Assembly: GCF_016907545.1 (NCBI RefSeq)
Contig: NZ_JAFBCD010000001.1
Coordinates: forward strand, 3,782,001 to 3,846,000
Direction of reading: 5' to 3'
Source: Paenarthrobacter ilicis
GTDB taxonomy: Bacteria > Actinomycetota > Actinomycetes > Actinomycetales > Micrococcaceae
Length of the DNA stretch: 64,000 nucleotides
The position numbers were made by a program, and so were the translations under genes. Positions within the stretch are counted from its first letter, which is position 1. Each line of letters starts with the position of its first letter. The notes under the pieces were generated by a model. The model saw only the letters and a program-made list of their open reading frames with translations, searched no databases and was not told where the DNA came from. Shown in pieces: positions 51,113 through 59,532 of this stretch.

Positions 51113-52810
51113 TCAGGCCTGGCTCTGGCCGGCAGGGGTGAGTTGTTCCGTGTCGCTCGCATTCGCCTTAAGAAGGCCGTCGCGCAGCTTGAAGTGCTGG
51201 AGTTTTCCGCTGGGATTGCGTGGGAGTTCGTGGACGAACCGGACGTCCCGTGGGTACTTGTACGGGGCGATGGTCTGTTTGACGAAGTCCTGGATTTCCC
51301 TGCGTTTCCCGGCGTCACCTTCGACGCCTTCGCGCAGGACAACGAACGCACAGACGATGCTGCCCCGCTCTTCATCCGGAACGCCGATGACCGCGTTCTC
51401 CACCACATCCGGGTGCTGGTCAATGGCGGTTTCCACTTCGGGAGCACCGATGTTGTACCCGGAGGAGACGATCATGTTGTCCGAGCGGGCCTGGTAGGTG
51501 AAGTACCCGTCCGCATCCATGGAGAACGTATCGCCTGTGACGTTCCACCCGCGGACCACATAGTTCGCCTGCCTGGGATCGTCCAAGTAGCGGCATCCGG
51601 TGGGGCCAATGACGGCCAGGCGGCCAATGTTTCCCGGCGCCAGCTCGTTGCCCTCGTCGTCCAGGATCGTGGCCCGGTAACCCGGAACCGCCCGTCCCGT
51701 GGTGCCCGGACGGATATCGTCACCGGCCGCCGAGATGAACACGTGCAGCATTTCTGTGGCGCCAATGCCGTTCACCAGTTGCAGGCCCGTGGCCTGGTGC
51801 ACGGCCTCCCACGTTTCCTTGGACAAGTGCTCGCCCGCGGAAACCGCAATTCGCAGCCCCCGGAGCAGATCTCCGCGCTTTTCCTTGAGGATGGCCCGGT
51901 AAGCGGTGGGAGCAGTGAACAGGATGGTGGCGCCGGCCTTGGAAGCGTGCTCGGCCAGCTCAACCGGTCCGGCCTTTTCCGTGAGCAGCGACGACGCCCC
52001 GAACCGCAGCGGAAACACCACCAGCCCGCCCAGGCCGAACGTGAACGCCAGCGGGGGCGACCCGGCAAAGACGTCCTCAGCGGTGGGTTTCAGGATGTAC
52101 CGGGCGAACGTGTCGGCGTTGGCCAGGATGTCCCGGTGGAAATGCATGGTCACCTTGGGCACACCCGTGGTGCCGGACGTCGGACCCAGCAGGGCAACAT
52201 CGTCGGCGGATGTGTCCACTGCCGTGAACTTCCCACTCTTATGCCCACAGCGCGAGACGAGGTCGCCGTCGTCGTCGAATCCGTTGCCGGCCCCGTACGT
52301 GAGGACCTTTACCGCAGGGCCGGCGACGTCATCCCCGGCAGCAAGCGCCAGCTCGTCCACAAAGCGGTGATCCGAGATGGCCACCACCGGCTTGGTGAGC
52401 TGGATCAGGGTGGACACTTCGGTGGAGCGCAGCATGGGCATGGTGGTGACAACCACTGCGCCCGCTTTCAGGACACCCAGCCAGGCCGCGACGATCCACG
52501 GGTTGTTGGGGCCGCGCAGCAGGACGCGGTTGCCGGGCACAACACCCAGGTCTTCGGTGAGGACCTGTGCCACCTGGTTGGAACGCGTCTGGAGCTGGCC
52601 GTAGGTCCAGACCGATCCGTCGGGGGTCCACAGGGCGGGCCGGTCGGCGCCGTACTGTTCGACAGCGTCGTCGATCAGGACCGCGGCCGCATTCAGCCGT
52701 TCCGGGTAATGGAGTTCGGGAAGGGTGAATTCAAGCGCAGGCCAGGTTTCGGCGGGCGGCAAGTGGTGGCGGGTGAACGTGTCCACGTGGGCCGATGGCA
52801 TCATGCTCAT
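51113..52810 (-). CDS. Aryl-CoA ligase, probably 2-aminobenzoate-CoA ligase
   Basis: A 565-residue acyl-adenylate enzyme with the P-loop TSGTTGVPKVTMHF, the core GATEMLHVFISA, TGDTFSMDADGYFTYQARSDNMI and the C-terminal lysine motif NPSGKLQHFKLR. The opening SAHVDTFTRHHLPP resembles benzoate/2-aminobenzoate-CoA ligases. It forms the aryl-CoA used by the next enzyme 15 bp downstream. The ATG has AAAGGAAC upstream. Salicylate or benzoate remain possible substrates. Confidence 0.85.
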   Translation of the reverse strand: MSMMPSAHVDTFTRHHLPPAETWPALEFTLPELHYPERLNAAAVLIDDAVEQYGADRPALWTPDGSVWTYGQLQTRSNQVAQVLTEDLGVVPGNRVLLRGPNNPWIVAAWLGVLKAGAVVVTTMPMLRSTEVSTLIQLTKPVVAISDHRFVDELALAAGDDVAGPAVKVLTYGAGNGFDDDGDLVSRCGHKSGKFTAVDTSADDVALLGPTSGTTGVPKVTMHFHRDILANADTFARYILKPTAEDVFAGSPPLAFTFGLGGLVVFPLRFGASSLLTEKAGPVELAEHASKAGATILFTAPTAYRAILKEKRGDLLRGLRIAVSAGEHLSKETWEAVHQATGLQLVNGIGATEMLHVFISAAGDDIRPGTTGRAVPGYRATILDDEGNELAPGNIGRLAVIGPTGCRYLDDPRQANYVVRGWNVTGDTFSMDADGYFTYQARSDNMIVSSGYNIGAPEVETAIDQHPDVVENAVIGVPDEERGSIVCAFVVLREGVEGDAGKRREIQDFVKQTIAPYKYPRDVRFVHELPRNPSGKLQHFKLRDGLLKANASDTEQLTPAGQSQA

Positions 52811-52867
52811 GGCCGTTCCTTTCAGTGGTGCGTCGTTGAAGCGGACGGATGGGGGGTGTGAAGCTGT

Positions 52868-53740
52868 TCAGGCGCCGGCCCGGATCATGCCCTCTTGGGC
52901 AACCGTGGCCAGCAGCCTTCCTTGTTGATCGAAGAAGCGGCCCATGGCCAGTCCGCGGTTGCTCTGGCCGGAGATGGCGTCCTGCGCGTACAGGACCCAC
53001 TCATCTGCGCGTCCGTCCCGGTGGAACCACATGGAGTGATCCAGGGAGGCGGTGGCAAGGCCCGGGCTGGACCAGTTGAGGCCGTTGACCCGGAGCAAGG
53101 GCTCCAGGATGGTGTAGTCGCACACGTAGGCCAATGCTGCGCGGTGGAGGTCGGCGTCGTCGGGCAAAGTGTCAAAGGCTTTGACCCAGATGGCCTGCTG
53201 CGGGACGCTAGCGCCCTCACATGCGATATATACCGGACCGGGAATATGCCTCATGTCGAAGCTCCTGCCTGCGGACCAGTATTCTGCTGCCTGGCCGTCC
53301 ACACCGTCCAGCGCTTCCGCTGCTGTCCGCAGCGATTCAGGCTCGACGGCGGCAGGGGCCTGGGGCTGGAAGTCCGGGCCCTCTTCGGGCACCTGGAAGG
53401 AACCCATGGCGGCATAGACGGGCTTTCCGTTCTGGAAACCGCGGACCGTACGGGTGGAGTACCCGCGACCATCCCGCAAGCGCTCCACTTCGTACCGGAC
53501 GCTGGAACCGATATCCACCGGACGCATGAAGTAGCTGTGCATCGAGTGGAGTTGCCTGTCAGCATCCACCGAGCGCATCATCGCAGCCGCAGCCTGCGCC
53601 ACCATGTCACCACCATAGGCTTTTGGCCATGGCACGTACTGGGTGGTTGCTTCATAGGCTTCGTCGAATACCTGTGGCTCCGTTTCCGTGAGTTCCACAG
53701 CCCGGAGGAAGGTCTCTGAGGTCATGGTTCCAGTGATCAT
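52868..53740 (-). CDS. tesB: Acyl-CoA thioesterase II (TesB)
   Basis: A 290-residue double-hotdog thioesterase. It has YGGDMVAQAAAAM and LHSMHSYFMRPVDIG in the first half and DYTILEPLL, then ATASLDHSMWFHRD and QDAISGQSNRGLAMGRFF in the second, typical of TesB with its Asp/Thr/Gln site. It starts 3 bases after the cupin gene. It may release CoA from a pathway intermediate, complementing the single-hotdog enzyme at 46864. Confidence 0.88.
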   Translation of the reverse strand: MITGTMTSETFLRAVELTETEPQVFDEAYEATTQYVPWPKAYGGDMVAQAAAAMMRSVDADRQLHSMHSYFMRPVDIGSSVRYEVERLRDGRGYSTRTVRGFQNGKPVYAAMGSFQVPEEGPDFQPQAPAAVEPESLRTAAEALDGVDGQAAEYWSAGRSFDMRHIPGPVYIACEGASVPQQAIWVKAFDTLPDDADLHRAALAYVCDYTILEPLLRVNGLNWSSPGLATASLDHSMWFHRDGRADEWVLYAQDAISGQSNRGLAMGRFFDQQGRLLATVAQEGMIRAGA

Positions 53741-53743
53741 TGC

Positions 53744-54226
53744 TTAGGCCCGGCGGTAGTCAGCGAGGGTCTCGTCCGGAACATCCTCAAGGTTGACCAC
53801 CAGGTTCTCCGGGGTCCTGGCCGTCAACCAGACCAGTTCCTCGGTGATGGACATGTTGGCTTCAACGTGCGGCATGAAGGGCGGCACGAACACCCAGTCG
53901 CCGGCCTTCATGTCGATGAACTCCGAGTAGTTATCCCCGAAATAGATCCGGCCATGGCCCCGGAGCACGTAGCCGCCGGTCTCGGCCTCGCCGTGGTGGT
54001 GCGGGAGGGAGCGGTACCCGGGAGTGTTCGACACCTGGCCGAACCAGATCTTGGTTGCCGGGGTGTGCTGGATGCTGACGCCGGAGACGCGGATGCAATC
54101 GCCCGATTGCGCGGTGTTGGTGTCCTCGGCGCCGGCGCGGGTAACAACCGGTACCACCTTGCCGTCGGGCTGGGCATAGATGGAGTTGTCGCCTTCGAGG
54201 CGGTATTCGGTGGTGGTCTGGCTCAT
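53744..54226 (-). CDS. Small metal-binding cupin protein
   Basis: A 160-residue single cupin. Motif 1 (HHHGEAETGGYVLRG) and motif 2 (GDWVFVPPFMPHVEAN) both keep the metal ligands, so an active mononuclear enzyme is likely. It is too short for a gentisate 1,2-dioxygenase, which is a bicupin of about 350 residues. Position in the operon suggests a ring-cleaving, isomerising or decarboxylating step of the aromatic route. The exact reaction is unknown. Confidence 0.75.
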   Translation of the reverse strand: MSQTTTEYRLEGDNSIYAQPDGKVVPVVTRAGAEDTNTAQSGDCIRVSGVSIQHTPATKIWFGQVSNTPGYRSLPHHHGEAETGGYVLRGHGRIYFGDNYSEFIDMKAGDWVFVPPFMPHVEANMSITEELVWLTARTPENLVVNLEDVPDETLADYRRA

Positions 54227-54244
54227 GGGATTTCTCCTTTGTTG

Positions 54245-55081
54245 TTAGACGGTTGCTGCAGCGTGTGCGCGGATGCGGAACTGGTTTTCCAACCGGCCGA
54301 TTCCATCGATTTCGGTGACCAGGATGTCGCCGTCCGCCAGGAAGCGCGGCGGGGTCATCCCCATGCCCACTCCCCCGGGCGTTCCCGTGAGCACCAGGTC
54401 ACCGGGGCGGAGGATGGTGAATTGTGAAATGTAGGACAGCAGCTGCGCGGGGCCGAAAACCAAAGTGCTGGTGTTCCCTTCCTGCACCAGCTCGCCGTTG
54501 ACGTAGCCGCGGACCTCAAAGCTGGCACCTGCTTCGTCGGCCGTCAGCATGACCGGCCCCACGGGGGTGCTGTCATCCCAGGCCTTCCCCTGGAACCACT
54601 GCAGGGTCCGGTTCTGCCAGTCGCGCATGGAAACATCGTTGGCCACGGTGTACCCGGCGATTGCCGCGCGCGCTTGGTCTTCGTCCGCATGGAACAGCTC
54701 AGAACCCACGACGACGGCCAGCTCGGCTTCCCAGTCCACGCTGACGCTGCCCGTGACCTCCACGGGATCATTGGCACCCACCAGCGTGTCCGCGTATTTG
54801 GCGAACAGGGTGGGGTACTCCGGAAGGTCGCGGCCCATCTCCTGGATGTGGTCCCCGTAGTTGAGGCCGCAGCAGATAACCTTGCCGGCGTTGGGCAGCA
54901 GCGGGGCGAAATCCGGTGAGCTGATGGTCTCCCCGTCCGCAGCTTCCACCACGGCCCGCCAGTTGGGCTGACCCAGGAGTTCGCCCACATCGCCGGCCGG
55001 AAGTGCGAGGTAAGAGTCCGCGCCCGTGGCGAGCGCCGCCGTCGTACCTCCGCCGGCCGTGCGCAAGGTGGCAAGTTTCAT
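54245..55081 (-). CDS. Fumarylacetoacetate hydrolase-family protein
   Basis: A 278-residue protein of the FAH family. The metal-binding part includes CCGLNYGDHIQEMG, the Glu pair in DWEAELAVVVG and VANDVSMRDWQ; the fold core ends with LTGTPGGVGMG. Relatives hydrolyse fumarylpyruvate, acylpyruvates or related ring-cleavage products. It is the first gene of the minus-strand aromatic operon, divergent from ridA. A fumarylpyruvate-hydrolase-like role would fit a gentisate-type end product but is not proven. Confidence 0.82.
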   Translation of the reverse strand: MKLATLRTAGGGTTAALATGADSYLALPAGDVGELLGQPNWRAVVEAADGETISSPDFAPLLPNAGKVICCGLNYGDHIQEMGRDLPEYPTLFAKYADTLVGANDPVEVTGSVSVDWEAELAVVVGSELFHADEDQARAAIAGYTVANDVSMRDWQNRTLQWFQGKAWDDSTPVGPVMLTADEAGASFEVRGYVNGELVQEGNTSTLVFGPAQLLSYISQFTILRPGDLVLTGTPGGVGMGMTPPRFLADGDILVTEIDGIGRLENQFRIRAHAAATV

Positions 55082-55102
55082 TGCTGGTTCCCTTCGAGAT
55101 TT

Positions 55103-55134
55103 TGTGATGTGTCGACTTTTTTACGATCGTCACA
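55103..55134. promoter_or_regulatory. Candidate operator in the divergent FAH/ridA promoter region
   Basis: TGTGA at 55103-55107 and TCACA at 55130-55134 face each other across a T-rich spacer, with the palindrome ACGATCGT (55123-55130) at one side. This 136-bp gap is the only promoter region for the aryl-CoA operon and ridA. Confidence 0.4.
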
Positions 55135-55217
55135 TATGCTCAACGTAGCACGGTAGAAATGATCTGCACAGAGGCTTTCCAAAAGTTTTTGCAGTTGCCA
55201 CAACCAGGAGGAACAGC

Positions 55218-55616
55218 ATGAGCCACCAGACGATCAACCCGGAATCGCTCCCCAAGCCATCAGGTTTTGCGCACGGCATCCTGGCCGGAAACACTGTTTT
55301 CCTGGGCGGGCAGACAGCCCTGGACAAGAACATGAACATCGTTCCCGGCGGCATCGTGGAGCAGTTCACCCAGGCGTTCTCCAACGTGATCACCACCCTG
55401 CGCGAAGCCGGAGGAGAGCCCCAGGATTTGGTGAACGTGACCATCTACCTCACCGACGTTGACGATTACATGGCGAACGGACGGGAGATCGGGCGCATCT
55501 GGCGGGACATGGCAGGTTCGCAGTACCCGGCCATGGCGGGCATCGGCGTCACGCGCCTGTGGCAGAAAGAGGCCCTGATCGAAATCCAGGGCATCGCGGT
55601 GATCCCGGAACGCTGA
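55218..55616 (+). CDS. RidA-family enamine/imine deaminase
   Basis: A 132-residue RidA/YjgF protein with FLGGQTALDKNMNIV, TIYLTDVDDYMANG and the C-terminal VTRLWQKEALIEIQGIAV. The last block keeps the Arg and Glu positions used in substrate binding. RidA proteins hydrolyse enamines and imines to keto compounds and ammonia. Divergence from an operon with an aminobenzoyl-CoA monooxygenase suggests it acts on the cyclic enamine that enzyme makes. The ATG has AGGAGGAA upstream. Confidence 0.88.
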   Translation: MSHQTINPESLPKPSGFAHGILAGNTVFLGGQTALDKNMNIVPGGIVEQFTQAFSNVITTLREAGGEPQDLVNVTIYLTDVDDYMANGREIGRIWRDMAGSQYPAMAGIGVTRLWQKEALIEIQGIAVIPER

Positions 55617-55656
55617 GCCTCTGGCCGTTTCAGGTGCAGTGGTGAACCATATCCCT

Positions 55657-56001
55657 ATGGGAACCGTCACCGACTATTTGGACAGCGTCACCGCTGACAA
55701 TCGTCCTGCGCTGAAGCGGATTGTGGAGATCGCCCGCGAGCTCGCGCCAGACGCCGAAGAAGGCGTCAGCTACGGGATGCCCGCACTCTTGGTGGACGGC
55801 AAGGGCTTGGTGAGCGTCATGGAAACCAGGAAGCACCTGGCGCTCTATCCGTTCAGCGGCCAAATTCTGCCGACGATGTCAGAAGAGCTGGGCGGATACT
55901 CCTGGTCGCCGGGGACCTTGCGGTTTTCTGCGGACCACCCCGTGCCTGACTCCATGGTGCGCCGAATCCTGGAAACGCGCTTGGCGGCGATCCGGAAGTA
56001 G
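55657..56001 (+). CDS. DUF1801-family protein
   Basis: A 114-residue YdhG/DUF1801-like protein with VTDYLDSVTADNRPALKRIVEIARELAPDAEEGVSYGMPAL and the later KHLALYPF segment. Family members are small alpha/beta proteins of unknown function, some related to iron-chaperone folds. The ATG at 55657 fits the family start, though no clear ribosome site precedes it; GTG codons at 55639-55644 are alternatives. It ends one base before the IclR gene stop on the other strand. Confidence 0.72.
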   Translation: MGTVTDYLDSVTADNRPALKRIVEIARELAPDAEEGVSYGMPALLVDGKGLVSVMETRKHLALYPFSGQILPTMSEELGGYSWSPGTLRFSADHPVPDSMVRRILETRLAAIRK

Positions 56002-56805
56002 TCAGTGCTTCGCGGACACGTCCTGCGAGATGGCGTTGGCAGTGGCCACCACTTCGGCACGGACTGAATCGAGGTACTTCTCCGGGTCCGCCTGCGCTGC
56101 GACCGCCTGGGCCTGCAACGACACGTTGATGGCCGCGACGTTGTCGCCGTTGTTGTGGTTCCACACCGGCGCCGCGATGGACATGAGGCCGATCTCCAGC
56201 TCCTGGTCCAGCAGGCACCAGCCCTGCGCCCGGACATGCTCGACGGCGGCCCGCAAGTCGGGCACGCTGGCGACGGTTCGCGGCGTGAGCGGCGTGAGTT
56301 CCGCCGTCGTGAGGTAAGCCTCAAGCTTGGCCTGCGGCAATCCGGCGAGCAGTACGCGACCCATGGACGTGGCATACGCCGGGAATCGGGTGCCCACGGT
56401 GATGCCGACGTTCATGATCCTGCGGGTGGCGACGCGGGCCACGTAGAAGATGTCCGGCCCGTCCAGCACAGCGGCGGAAGTGGACTCCCCCAGTTTCAGG
56501 CTGAGCTGCTCCAGGTGCGGCTGTGCCAGCTGGGGCAAGGACAGCGCCGAAAGGTATGAGTAACCGAGCTGCAGCACCTTGGCGGTGAGCGCAAAGGTCT
56601 TGCCGTCGGTGCGGACGTAGCCCAGCTCAACCAGGGTGTGCAGGAACCGCCGGGCCGTGGCGCGCGTCAGGTCCGTGCGGGCAGCGACTTCGCTGAGGGT
56701 CATCACGGGGTTGTTCGCGTCAAACGCCCGGATCACAGCCAGCCCCCGGGCCAGCGACTGGACATACTGGTCGCTTGCCTGCGGGGTAACTGCGGAGTCG
56801 GTCAT
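56002..56805 (-). CDS. pcaR: IclR-family regulator of the protocatechuate operon (PcaR-like)
   Basis: A 267-residue IclR protein. The N-terminal HTH is TLSEVAARTDLTRATARRFLHTLVELGYV, followed by the effector domain with DIFYVARVATRRIMNVGITVGTRFPAYATSMGRVLLAG, a pattern typical of PcaR/PobR/CatR regulators. It lies at the end of the pca cluster after pcaJ on the same strand. A beta-ketoadipate-pathway inducer such as protocatechuate or beta-ketoadipate is expected. The ATG at 56805 has AGGATTGG upstream. Confidence 0.88.
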   Translation of the reverse strand: MTDSAVTPQASDQYVQSLARGLAVIRAFDANNPVMTLSEVAARTDLTRATARRFLHTLVELGYVRTDGKTFALTAKVLQLGYSYLSALSLPQLAQPHLEQLSLKLGESTSAAVLDGPDIFYVARVATRRIMNVGITVGTRFPAYATSMGRVLLAGLPQAKLEAYLTTAELTPLTPRTVASVPDLRAAVEHVRAQGWCLLDQELEIGLMSIAAPVWNHNNGDNVAAINVSLQAQAVAAQADPEKYLDSVRAEVVATANAISQDVSAKH

Positions 56806-56823
56806 GGTTACCAATCCTAGAGC

Positions 56824-56918
56824 GCGTTGCGGGGCCTACTCTGCGCCCCAAACTGGGGATCAAACGCGCAGAGCGGGCCTCGCAACGCAGGGGCCGGAAC
56901 TTGCGGGGCCTACTCTGC
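56824..56918. repeat. Hairpin/duplicated element between pcaJ and pcaR
   Basis: A 23-bp inverted repeat (56824-56846 with 56866-56888, two mismatches) forms a strong hairpin whose loop has its own small CCCC/GGGG stem. The 18-mer TTGCGGGGCCTACTCTGC occurs at 56827-56844 and again at 56901-56918, where it overlaps the pcaJ stop. It may be a terminator/attenuator or a dispersed repeat that arose from the pcaJ end. Confidence 0.75.
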
Positions 56919-57578
56919 CTTCTTCAGGCGCAGCGGTACGAGCTCCTGGATTTCGTCGAAGGTGCAGCCGAAGGTTTCGCGGACGGTGACACCGTCGGGT
57001 CCTGTGAGGAACACAGCCTTGTCTGTGTACACGCGGGTGACGCAGCCGACGCCGGTCAGCGGGTACGTGCACTGCTCCACCAGCTTGGATACGCCCTCGC
57101 GGGTCAGCAGGGTCATCATCACGAAGACGTCCTTGGCGCCGGTGGCCAGGTCCATGGCACCACCGACTGCCGGGATCGCGTCGGGGGCTCCCGTGTGCCA
57201 GTTGGCGAGGTCGCCGGTGGCGGAGACCTGGAAGGCACCGAGAACGCAGATGTCCAAATGCCCGCCGCGCATGATGGCGAACGAGTCGGCGTGGTGGAAA
57301 TACGAGGCTCCAGGCAGTTCAGTGACGGGGATCTTACCGGCGTTGATCAGGTCGCCGTCGATCTCATCGCCCTCAGCGGCCGGGCCCATGCCGAGCATCC
57401 CGTTCTCCGTGTGGAGCGTGATGTTTTGTTCCTCGGTGAGGTAGTTGGACACGAGCGTGGGCTGGCCGATGCCCAGGTTCACGAACGAACCCGGGGCGAT
57501 GTCGCGGGCCACCAGCTGGGCCAGTTCGTCGCGGCCCAAGGGCTTCGGGGAAGTCTGGATGCTTGTCTGGGTGCTCAT
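56910..57578 (-). CDS. pcaJ: 3-oxoadipate CoA-transferase subunit B
   Basis: The beta subunit, 222 residues, pairs with PcaI to transfer CoA from succinyl-CoA to beta-ketoadipate. It has the catalytic Glu region HTENGMLGMGP and GGAMDLATGAKDVFVMM, typical of CoA-transferase family I. It starts 2 bases after pcaI. Confidence 0.95.
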   Translation of the reverse strand: MSTQTSIQTSPKPLGRDELAQLVARDIAPGSFVNLGIGQPTLVSNYLTEEQNITLHTENGMLGMGPAAEGDEIDGDLINAGKIPVTELPGASYFHHADSFAIMRGGHLDICVLGAFQVSATGDLANWHTGAPDAIPAVGGAMDLATGAKDVFVMMTLLTREGVSKLVEQCTYPLTGVGCVTRVYTDKAVFLTGPDGVTVRETFGCTFDEIQELVPLRLKKAE

Positions 57579-57580
57579 GC

Positions 57581-58282
57581 TCAGGCCACCTTCTCTGTGC
57601 TGGTGCCGACTCCGCCGCCGGCAGACTCGACGCGGACCACACTGTTGACGTAAATCCCCGGCGTCACTACGTTTTCCGGATCCAGGGAACCGGTAGGCAC
57701 GATCTCCGAGACCTGCACGATGGTGTGCTTGGCAGCGGCGGCCATAATGGGGCCGAAGTTCCGGGCGGTCTTGCGGTACACGAGGTTGCCCTTCCCGTCC
57801 GCCTTAAGTGCCTTGATGAGGGCGACGTCGGCATGGATCGGCGTCTCAAAGACCTGCCACTTTCCATCCAGCAACCGGGTTTCCTTGCCCTCGGCCAGCG
57901 TGGTGCCGTAACCGGTGGGTGTGAAGAACCCACCAATACCGGCGCCGGCGGCACGGATGCGTTCGGCCAGGTTGCCCTGAGGAACCAGTTCCAGCTCGAT
58001 CTCGCCGGCATGGAATTTGGCGTCAAAGTGCCAGGAATCGGACTGCCGCGGGAAGGAACAGATCATCTTGCGGACCCGGCCTTCCTTGATCAGCAGCGCG
58101 AGGCCTTGGTCGCCCTGGCCGGCGTTGTTATTGACCACGGTCAGGTCCTTCGCGCCGCAATCCATGAGGGCGTCGATCAGTTCGAACGGCTGCCCGGCGT
58201 TGCCGAAACCGCCGATCATCACGGTGGAACCATCCTTGATGCCGGCGACAGCCTCGCCAACAGTGTCGATGAAATTCAACAT
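57581..58282 (-). CDS. pcaI: 3-oxoadipate CoA-transferase subunit A
   Basis: The alpha subunit, 233 residues, with the Gly-rich CoA-binding motif MIGGFGNAGQP, NNNAGQGDQGLALL and GIGGFFTPTGYGT. The ATG at 58282 starts family-like sequence; the extra upstream frame belongs to the pcaF shadow. It follows pcaF by 13 bp. Confidence 0.95.
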   Translation of the reverse strand: MLNFIDTVGEAVAGIKDGSTVMIGGFGNAGQPFELIDALMDCGAKDLTVVNNNAGQGDQGLALLIKEGRVRKMICSFPRQSDSWHFDAKFHAGEIELELVPQGNLAERIRAAGAGIGGFFTPTGYGTTLAEGKETRLLDGKWQVFETPIHADVALIKALKADGKGNLVYRKTARNFGPIMAAAAKHTIVQVSEIVPTGSLDPENVVTPGIYVNSVVRVESAGGGVGTSTEKVA

Positions 58283-58295
58283 GACTCTTACCCTT

Positions 58296-59510
58296 CTATG
58301 CTGACGCGCCGGCAGTGACGTTTTCGAGCACCACAGCAAGGCCCTGGCCCACGCCGATGCAGATCGCTGCGACGCCCCAGCGCTGGCCGGAGGCCTGCAG
58401 GGAGCGGGCGAGCGTACCCAGGATGCGGGTACCGGAGGCACCGAGCGGGTGACCCATCGCGATCGCGCCACCGTGCTGGTTCACGATTGTGGGGTCTATC
58501 CCCCACGCATCAACGCACGCCAGCGATTGCGCGGCGAACGCTTCGTTAAGTTCGACGGCGCCCACCTGGTCCCAGCCGATGCCCGCCTTCGCGAGGGCCT
58601 TGTTCGCGGCTTCCACCGGGGCGAAGCCGAAGAACTGGGGATCGTTGCCGTGGGCACCACGCCCGGCGATGCGCGCCAACGGGTCCAAGCCAAGAATCCC
58701 AGCAGCCGCCTCGGAGCCGATCCACGCAGCCGAAGCACCATCGGACAAAGGCGAGGCATTCCCGGCGGTGACCGTGCCGCCGTCGGCCCCGTCAGACTCA
58801 GCCCGGAACACCGTCTTCAACCCGGCAAGCTTCTCCGCCGAGGAACCGGCACGAATGCCCTCGTCCCGGACAAGATCAGTGCCCGGAACCTGCGAGACAA
58901 GGTTGTCGTAGAAGCCTTCGTTCCATGAAGCATCGGCCAGATTGTGCGAATCGGCAGCGAACTGGTCCTGACGCTCACGCGTGATGCCGTACTTCTCGCG
59001 CAGCCGTTCGGTGGCTTCGCCCAAGGAGATGGTCCAGTCCTTGTTCATGGCCGGGTTCACCAAACGCCAGCCCAGGGTGGTGGAAGCGAGCGTCATGTCA
59101 CCGGCCGGGTAGGGCTTGGATGTCTTCGGCAGCACCCACGGCGCGCGGGACATGGACTCGGCGCCGCCCACCAGCATCAGCTCGGCGTCGCCAGCGTTGA
59201 TCTGGCGCGAGGCGATGATCGCCGCATCCAAGGAGGATCCGCACAGACGGTTGACCGAGGTCCCCGGGATGGAGACCGGAAGGCCAGCCAGGAGGGTGGC
59301 CATGCGGGCGACGTTGCGGTTTTCCTCGCCGGCACCGTTGGCGTTGCCGAACACCACTTCGTCGATTCGCTCAACATCAAGCCCCGGAGCACGCTTGACC
59401 GACTCTCGGACCACATGGGCGGCAAGGTCATCGGGACGGACAGCAGCAAGACCGGAGCCGAACTTGCCAAAGGGCGTGCGCACGGCGTCGTACACAAAAG
59501 CCTGGTTCAT
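58296..59510 (-). CDS. pcaF: 3-oxoadipyl-CoA thiolase
   Basis: A 404-residue thiolase that cleaves beta-ketoadipyl-CoA to succinyl-CoA and acetyl-CoA. It has the acyl-enzyme Cys90 in NRLCGSSLDAA, GGAESMSRAPW, GHPLGASGTR and the C-terminal CIGVGQG with the second Cys. The ATG at 59510 has AAGGAAAT upstream. It is the last catabolic step of the pathway encoded here. Confidence 0.95.
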   Translation of the reverse strand: MNQAFVYDAVRTPFGKFGSGLAAVRPDDLAAHVVRESVKRAPGLDVERIDEVVFGNANGAGEENRNVARMATLLAGLPVSIPGTSVNRLCGSSLDAAIIASRQINAGDAELMLVGGAESMSRAPWVLPKTSKPYPAGDMTLASTTLGWRLVNPAMNKDWTISLGEATERLREKYGITRERQDQFAADSHNLADASWNEGFYDNLVSQVPGTDLVRDEGIRAGSSAEKLAGLKTVFRAESDGADGGTVTAGNASPLSDGASAAWIGSEAAAGILGLDPLARIAGRGAHGNDPQFFGFAPVEAANKALAKAGIGWDQVGAVELNEAFAAQSLACVDAWGIDPTIVNQHGGAIAMGHPLGASGTRILGTLARSLQASGQRWGVAAICIGVGQGLAVVLENVTAGASA

Positions 59511-59532
59511 GGGATTTCCTTCGGGGTGGGGA

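Noticed and set aside
50864..52861. 665-codon open frame on the plus strand
   Set aside because: It lies antisense to the aryl-CoA ligase and monooxygenase genes, has no family-like sequence and reflects high G+C third-position bias.
53744..54226. Gentisate 1,2-dioxygenase
   Set aside because: Single cupin of 160 residues; gentisate dioxygenases are bicupins about twice as long.
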